Below are positions 58,387 through 64,000 of a DNA stretch of 64,000 nucleotides, piece after piece. This DNA comes from Conoideocrella luteorostrata. Taxonomy: Eukaryota; Ascomycota; Sordariomycetes; Hypocreales; Clavicipitaceae. The DNA is taken from contig JASWJB010000143.1 of the NCBI GenBank assembly GCA_032433595.1, positions 1-64,000 on the forward strand, read 5' to 3'. A model generated the notes under the pieces. It searched no databases. It was given only the letters and a program-made list of their open reading frames with translations, and was not told where the DNA came from. Position numbers and translations under genes: made by a program. How positions within the stretch are numbered: the first letter of the stretch is position 1; every line of letters starts with the position of its first letter.

Positions 58387-59763
58387 CTAGATCAAAGCGG
58401 GAACTGTATGCTTAAAGACACCATCAGGGTCAAATTCGGCTTTAATCTTCCTTAGTTCTGCTAAATGAGCGCCATAAGTTTTCTCCAAGTCCAAAAATTC
58501 TGGTGCAGTGAGTGGGAGATATGTGCCCTCAAGAGAGGTTTTGCTCTCATAAAAGCGATTTCGAGCTTCACAGGCCCATTGTGCTGCCTGCTGTGATGAC
58601 TCCTTGTTACCTCCAAAACCTAGGAGCTCAAACATGATATGTGGTTTTCGGTAGGGTAAAACAGAACTAGGGATATCACCAATGCAAGAGGGGCCATGGG
58701 GATAGAGTATATGCATATTAAGGCCACCAGTAAAACCAGAAGGGATCTTAGCGGCTGATTCAGCCAGATATGTGATAACTTCAGGTGTGAAACTCGACAC
58801 ACTGGCTGAGTGGCATCTGCCAGTGACGGTTGCCGGCAGCATGGTGTTTAAGTAAGAAATAAAGCCATAGGCTGTGGTGGTAGCGACCGCTGACTGTGCA
58901 TCCGGAGCCCCTGGCATGAGAGGGGCGCAGCAGGCAATGCGACCTATCCACTGCTTAGACTCGTTATCGACGGGTCCGTTCCAGACAATAATAACCCCAG
59001 ATACAGGTCCAAGACTAGGTATTGAGAATACGCCAGGGGCTATTCCTAGCTTAAGAGGAAGCTTACCCTGATGCTCCTCTAGAAGCGCGGCAAAATTTGT
59101 AAAGAAAGTCGTGGTAGCTTTGTGTATGTTGGCAGAATCATGAATTAGTATACCAGACTGGATGTCACCGAGCGGATGGATCTTGATGTATAGCTCCGTG
59201 ATAATAGCAAGACTGCCACCGCCCCCGCGTAAGCCTTTAAGAAGACGGTCGTTGGCATCGACAAGCTCGCCATTTGCGTTAACAACCTTGGCACCTATGA
59301 TCTGGTCTGCACCAAGACCATAAGAGTTCATAAAAGGGCCCATGCCACCAACAAGAGCCCATCCGGCATAACCAACCGTACCACAAGCCCCAGCTGCGGC
59401 TTGAAAGCCCTTGTCTTGCAGAGATTCAAGGACTTGTAGTATTGTTGCCCCGCCGAAGACACACGCAGTCTGGCTCTTTGCGTTAACCACGACCTTATTT
59501 AGGCTGCGTAGGTCAAGGAGCACAGCTCCAGCAACAGTCCAGCGACCGAAGGAATCATGGCCACCACCACGAACCACAATTCGCAGGTTACTAGCAATAG
59601 CCTGCTTAACTGTATCAGCAACCTGCTGAGGCGACTCTGGTAGTACAACAACACTAGGTGTCTTGTCTTGATGAACGCCCGAGTAGCTTGTTTGGAGGGA
59701 GCTGAAGTCTTCAGACCGCGGCGTACAGTGCGGGATCCCAGAGCTTTGTAAAAAGGTCTCCAT
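58387..59763 (-). CDS. FAD-linked (PCMH/BBE-type) oxidoreductase
   Basis: An intact single-exon 458 aa flavoenzyme of the vanillyl-alcohol-oxidase/berberine-bridge group. The FAD domain starts near residue 35 (VVLPESPQQVADTV). RGGGHDSFG carries the His (about 69) expected to bind the 8-alpha position of FAD, and GACGTVGYAGW carries a Cys (about 127) in the place of the second covalent link. GGMGPFMNSYGLGADQI and the C-terminal FDPDGVFKHTVP are typical. There is no evident signal peptide, unlike many secreted members. Such enzymes oxidise or cyclise secondary metabolites. It stands 11 kb from the core among relics, so cluster membership is uncertain. Confidence 0.88.
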   Translation of the reverse strand: METFLQSSGIPHCTPRSEDFSSLQTSYSGVHQDKTPSVVVLPESPQQVADTVKQAIASNLRIVVRGGGHDSFGRWTVAGAVLLDLRSLNKVVVNAKSQTACVFGGATILQVLESLQDKGFQAAAGACGTVGYAGWALVGGMGPFMNSYGLGADQIIGAKVVNANGELVDANDRLLKGLRGGGGSLAIITELYIKIHPLGDIQSGILIHDSANIHKATTTFFTNFAALLEEHQGKLPLKLGIAPGVFSIPSLGPVSGVIIVWNGPVDNESKQWIGRIACCAPLMPGAPDAQSAVATTTAYGFISYLNTMLPATVTGRCHSASVSSFTPEVITYLAESAAKIPSGFTGGLNMHILYPHGPSCIGDIPSSVLPYRKPHIMFELLGFGGNKESSQQAAQWACEARNRFYESKTSLEGTYLPLTAPEFLDLEKTYGAHLAELRKIKAEFDPDGVFKHTVPALI

Positions 59764-59916
59764 TGTTTGAACTCTGCCGCTATTGCAACGGTGATGCCTG
59801 CTGTTGTCAGGTCTGGATTGACGGGGAGTTGATGCTGAACGTTTACAACACTTTATTTAGCAAGCGATTTATTTGTCTGTGCTAGTGGACGTTAACATCC
59901 AACAGGAGGTAATGGC

Positions 59917-60219
59917 TGTTGGTCCAACAGTGATGTGCATGGAATGGGTCTTGATGGGATCTACCCAAGATGTGGTAAGTTATAACTACCGTGGGACTAA
60001 AACAGCACGAATGTGGGTTGCACGGGGTGTTGTGCAGTGCGGTATCGATACCGATTGCCGTCAAAATGCAATATATTGTATAATCTGTCTGTGTGTCTGA
60101 GAAGAAGAAAACAAGTCAAGGTGGGAGGCTCGATACCGCCGTATAAATATCGTGCCCGAAAGGTGACCACATGACCCGCTCCTTGCTTCCTATTGTGCTT
60201 GACGGCAGGATTCTAACAA
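59917..60219 (+). mobile_element. Solo LTR, copia-like family (best copy)
   Basis: About 300 bp from TGTTGGTCCAACAGTG to GGCAGGATTCTAACA, with a TATA box in CCGTATAAATATCGT and the TGCTTCCTATTGTGCTTGAC end. Related pieces occur at 11.6, 17.1 and 54.6 kb. No clear target duplication was found, and the left boundary is approximate. Confidence 0.6.
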
Positions 60220-60720
60220 CTAATGCTGGGCAGCGCACGTCGCGTTAAGCCACTCTTTTGAACACGCCTTGAAGATGATCTCCTTATTCGGGCTACATGG
60301 AACCCGGCAAACCGCTATATTTTTTACTCTGGCACATACATATCTAGAGCTAACAATGCCGAATAAATTTAGTGGTTCGATTAAAAAGAGGCGGCCGAAC
60401 GCGTCATTATTTTTGCCTTTCCCTAGCTTTTAAATCCAACAAAAGCCAGTGCCATACTTGGGTCTTTTTGTAGTGATAAGAGACAGGGATCGGAGCTAGT
60501 ATACATCGGGCATCTGCTGCATTCCTGTGTCGTGAAGCGACAAGCTGCGGCTTATTACGGAGATAGTATAGCGTAGGATTATCATCGTATCATTTATACG
60601 TCAGATGGCCTAGCACTAATTTTTCAAGTTTCCCTTGCATAATTAGCGCGCCACATTAATCTGGTAATACTGGGGTCACCAAGTTGGACGGCAGGTTCCT
60701 GCGACAAGCCTCGCAACTAT

Positions 60721-60870
60721 GTACTATCAAAAGTTATCCATTCCTTGGGATGAGTATCACCACAGTTTCGAGGCGTGCAAGGAAGTATTGCGCCTGCCCG
60801 CTTATAAATGGGATAACAAAAAGTATTGGATTGACTATGTGCATGACTAGCTACTCACACGAGGGGATTC
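60721..60870 (+). pseudogene. Polyketide synthase fragment
   Basis: A frame reads YYQKLSIPWDEYHHSFEAC, then LRLPAYKWDNKKYWIDYVHD, a stop, and LLTRGDS. The pattern (V/I)xWxxYHxxFE...LPxYxWDxKxYWIxYxxDWxLxKGD is the linker after the acyltransferase domain of fungal non-reducing PKSs; the stop replaces the Trp of DWxL. Only about 50 residues survive, with nothing recognisable on either side. Confidence 0.65.
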
Positions 60871-60902
60871 GCTGTCAGAACGCTAGGTCCTAGCTCACGG
60901 CT

Positions 60903-60950
60903 AGTCCAACAACATCTCGTCCAACGACATCTCATCCAACGATATCTCGC
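60903..60950 (+). repeat. 15-bp minisatellite
   Basis: About three copies of a 15 bp unit of the form CATCTCRTCCAACGA, bordered by partial copies. It is only a few units long. Confidence 0.7.
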
Positions 60951-61465
60951 CCAACAAGGCGGCATTGGCGTGATCTTAGTGAGGCATTTTTTCGGTCCCG
61001 TGTTCGTGACGATACGAGCCCTTGTTCCACTCCCATTGCAACTGCGCCATATGATGTGCTTTTAAGTCCGCTTGCAATGTGCGCGCAGAAACATCTTCTG
61101 ATGGAAAATTGGGACATTCAAGGATAGAACAGCCATTTGATAACGCTCACGAGCGAAAACCAAAGTAGGTCAACAGCATACAAGATCTGTTTCCGTCATT
61201 AAACCATCCGCATTAGCAGCTCATATTGCATCGTTGGATTTGTATATATTGGCATCCCTAGTTACAAATACACACCATTTTGGAAGACGAACAGCTGTTC
61301 CTACTAATATTTTCAGTATGCAGTAGAAAATTAACAGGAGTGGTCGGCACCTAAAGGTATGACGCGGTAGAGAATAGACTGTCACAGTTTAAGTAACAAA
61401 AGTGCCATTTTATTTCTGCGATCAAAGATTAAGTAAGGATAATTATCTGATAAATACTCTCCATA

Positions 61466-61819
61466 TTATAATGAAGGCTTGCCTGCGTTCCTAGCCATGC
61501 TTAGAACCATGGCGATATGGTGGCTCAGGGTAACCAGTTCACCATCAGCATCTCTAATTGTGACTTCGAGATCGAATTTGCCATTGTTGATTTGTTTTGA
61601 CCTGATGCGCACATAAAGCCACCTGACACACTCCTCCGGAAATGCTGCCTTATTTTCCAGGTTCATCACCAAGGTCGGAAACCACACGCTTGCGCGGTCT
61701 TTATTCTTCTTCTGAGCCTCTACTCGATGGCTAGTGGTCTCTATATTTTCATACTTGTTAGGTACTTGCACTACAAAAGTTAGTACAGACGTGTCGGGCC
61801 GGCCATCCAGGCAAGGCAA
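61466..61819 (-). pseudogene. Thioesterase-like (hotdog) protein fragment
   Basis: The C-terminal part reads WFPTLVMNLENKAAFPEECV, RWLYVRIRSKQINNGKFDLE, DADGELVTLSHHIAMVLSM, the end of the fungal acyl-CoA-thioesterase-like family often found in metabolite clusters. GRPDTSVLTFVV near the start resembles an earlier block, so the middle seems deleted. The 117-codon frame is too short for the family (around 300 residues). It may be an internally deleted pseudogene, or exons I could not place. Confidence 0.5.
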
Positions 61820-61846
61820 TCGATGTCACCGGGGGGTTACCACTAA

Positions 61847-62314
61847 CTAATCCTCGGCTCGGGCGCGCAACTGGTCAGTGCTGGGGTAACGAAGGGCGCA
61901 GGTCAAAATCTCCCCTCTCACACAACGATAATAAGCAATCCGCCCATTGCCTTGCCCAAATTTGGGAGTATTATTAATGACAGCTATAACTATGCTCTGT
62001 ACGCGAAAGTTCGCAATATTTTCATTCGGATTTAAGGCATTTTGAGGTATCGCAGTGCGCCCGGTTAGGTGCTTCATTGGGATCCCCACACGGGTCGCCG
62101 CTGCCCTAGCCTGGCAGCCAGCTTCTTCCAGCACCAAACGCCCCGTATTCAGGCGCATTGGGCTCCGCCCTGGCTTTTGTTGTCGAAAAGTCCATGGAAT
62201 GGCAAGCTTCTTAGACGCATTCAGTAAAAGGCGCGGGTTTCCATAAATTTGGACATCTATTACATGGTAGGGTGAGTCAACTAGTCTGCTAGATTTGAGC
62301 AAGCGGATACTCAA
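61847..62314 (-). CDS. Hypothetical protein, 155 aa
   Basis: An open frame directly upstream of the thioesterase-like fragment on the same strand, starting MSIRLLKSSRLVDSPYHV. I do not recognise the protein. It has no membrane segment or signal peptide; ENIANFRVQSIVIAVINNTP is its most hydrophobic stretch. It might be part of the same decayed gene or a chance frame. Confidence 0.3.
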   Translation of the reverse strand: MSIRLLKSSRLVDSPYHVIDVQIYGNPRLLLNASKKLAIPWTFRQQKPGRSPMRLNTGRLVLEEAGCQARAAATRVGIPMKHLTGRTAIPQNALNPNENIANFRVQSIVIAVINNTPKFGQGNGRIAYYRCVRGEILTCALRYPSTDQLRARAED

Positions 62315-62399
62315 AATCTGGTTCCCTTTTGACGACGCTTAGCAGCTATTGCCAGCCTTGTTTCAGGAACAGCGATGGAGCGGTAAGAGTAGCAACAAT

Positions 62400-64000
62400 G
62401 ACCGCCAATAGTGCCATCGACGAAGAGTTTGCGTTTTCATCTGCCAGCAACAAAACAAATCAGAGCGACCCTCCTCACAGACATGGCCTCGGGTTCCATG
62501 TCTCCCGACTGGAAGCCCACAGGCCAGCTATACGCCATCATTGTCGGCCCTGGCATTGCAAATCTGCTGGCCGCTATGGAAAATACAGTCAATGCGGTCG
62601 CCGCGCCCGTCATTCTCGCGGAGTTGAAGCTAGGCATAGACTTTGTTTGGATTACGCATGCTTTTTTTCTTAGCAGGTTTGTGGACTAAGATATCTTCGG
62701 CAATACTGGAACCTATAAGCCGACACGACATGTTTCCTTTGCACCGCCATGCAGCCGCTTTTTGGCTAGTTCTGCAATGTATTCGGTTGAAGATTCGTCA
62801 CTCTATCCGCCATTCTTGTTTTTATGCTCGGCAGCGGCATCTGTGGCGGAGCATCTACAGGCGGCATGCTAATTGCCGGTCGCGCCATTCAGGGCACTGG
62901 ATCCGGCGACATCACCCTCGTATTGAGCATCATCATTAGCGACCTGATACCTCTCCGCCAACGAGGCAGCTTTTCCGCCATTCCCATGGCCATTTTCGCC
63001 GTCGGCTCTGGGCTTGGTCCTTTCATTGGCGGCGCCATTGTCTCTTCGACCACCTGGCGTTGGGTCTTCTACATGAATCTGCCCATTGGCATAGTTGCCT
63101 TTGCTTGGCTTTTCGTTTGTCTGCAAGTCAAGTACAACAAGGAAATGACCGTTTTGGAGAAGCTTAGGCGTCTTGACCTAGTTGGAACGCCGTCTTCATT
63201 GCCAGTGCCATGGCCGTGCTTTACGTCCTGAAGTACGCCGGCATAAGATACCCTTGGCTGTCTTGGAGGACTCTACTTCTATTTCTCCTCGGTTTCTCAG
63301 GGTTCTTGATATTTGCTTGGCTCCAAGCCACTTCCATTGCCATGGAGTCTCTTGTGCCACCACGCTTCTTCAAACATCCAACTTCCCTTATCCTGTCCAT
63401 CAATACATTTCTATTCTCTATTCTATGCTACTGGGGAATATTCCTTTTTACCAGTCTTTTTCTAGGCCGTCAAGCTGTACTCTCCTCGTAGATGTGGCGT
63501 AGCACTTCTTAGTGTCGTTGCCCTCGTCCGTTAGGGTCGGTACAAACCCATCCACATTATCGCCCTTGCGCTCCAAACCCTCGCCGGAGGATGGGGAAGG
63601 GGGGGCTTTTCTCGCTGCAGCGGGAAGAAACAACAGTGGCCAAATGGGCTGTTTTTCAGGTCATCTTTGCCCTTGGCGGAGGCATGATCTTCACCACCTG
63701 CTCCCGCCATTCCAAGCATTTCTTAGACAAAGAGATATAGCTGCTTGCACTGCAGCCTGGTATTTTATTCGCATGCTTGGCCATAGCAATTCCTAGCGCA
63801 ATGTTTAACAATCGCATCGACCAGCTGCTGGCCCAAGGTACTGTTTCTGGGCCACAATTAGTAAAAAGCCTCGCAACTGATGGTGCGTTCCAGGCAGCGT
63901 CGGCATCGTTCATTCAGCAATTTCCGCTAGCGTTGCAAAATGAGCTGCGTGTGCTTAATAGGCTGACGATACAGCGCGTCTTCCAAGTTGCTATAGTTTT
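62400..64000 (+). pseudogene. MFS transporter pseudogene (runs off the window)
   Basis: A third drug-pump-like gene. A first exon reads LYAIIVGPGIANLLAAMENT, then VNAVAAPVILAELKLGIDFV. Next comes QPLFG, stop, FCNVFG, stop, RFVTLSAILVFMLGSGICGG: the two stops (TAG and TGA) are single C to T changes from Gln and Arg codons. GRAIQGTGSGDITLVLS, SSTTWRWVFYMNLPIG follow. A one-base loss near 63185 shifts frame before AVLYVLKYAGIRYPW, and further breaks follow 63490. WAVFQVIFALGGGMIF and the C-terminus are still readable to the window edge. RIP-like mutation plus frameshifts make it non-functional. Confidence 0.75.

Noticed and set aside
1..64000. CRISPR arrays, rRNA or tRNA genes, bacterial-type operons
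   Set aside because: None seen; the sequence is eukaryotic and the repeats are transposon-like rather than regularly spaced.

Overview
The window is nuclear DNA of a filamentous ascomycete (Pezizomycotina). The evidence is short GT-AG introns of about 50-150 bp with CTRAC-type branch sites, a Zn2Cys6 transcription factor, fungal MFS pumps, fungal rhodopsin-fold membrane proteins, a biosynthetic gene cluster, and long AT-rich tracts whose decay (C to T and G to A on both strands) looks like repeat-induced point mutation (RIP). I cannot name the species. The AT-rich left flank with telomere-like CCCTAA units suggests a subtelomeric or otherwise repeat-rich accessory region.

Layout. 1-10.1 kb: AT-rich, RIP-decayed, no genes; it holds two copies of a 1.5 kb repeat that ends in LTR-like sequence. 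10.2-11.5 kb: relic of a multimodular NRPS (carrier plus epimerization domain). 11.7-13.4 kb: intact Zn2Cys6 regulator. 13.9-15.8 and 17.5-19.8 kb: two intact drug:H+ antiporter-like MFS pumps. 22.4-31.1 kb: two P450s, a fungal rhodopsin-fold membrane protein and an NmrA-like oxidoreductase. 32.6-47.5 kb: the biosynthetic core. 47.5-64 kb: mostly decayed DNA, with relics of a D-amino-acid-oxidase-like gene, a second rhodopsin-fold gene, a polyketide synthase, a thioesterase-like gene and a third MFS pump, several solo-LTR-like repeats, and one intact FAD-linked oxidase.

The core is organised around a divergent promoter at about 37.7-38.8 kb. Leftward run a stand-alone adenylation-carrier-thioesterase enzyme (NRPS-like, 1018 aa) and O-methyltransferase OMT1, with P450-1 further left. 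Rightward run OMT2, P450-3, OMT3 and an ACC-synthase-like PLP enzyme. OMT1/OMT3 and P450-1/P450-3 are paralogous pairs with matching intron positions, placed as mirror images on either side of the synthetase. A simple reading is that the PLP enzyme makes or processes an aryl keto acid, the A-T-TE enzyme activates and condenses it (such enzymes make quinones, furanones and p-terphenyl precursors), and P450s, an NmrA-like reductase and three methyltransferases decorate it, with MFS export and Zn2Cys6 control. That product assignment is inference.

Reconstructing splicing by hand gave frame-consistent full-length models for every core gene. Three of these introns require a GC-AG intron with donor GCAAGT, unusually many for one small region.
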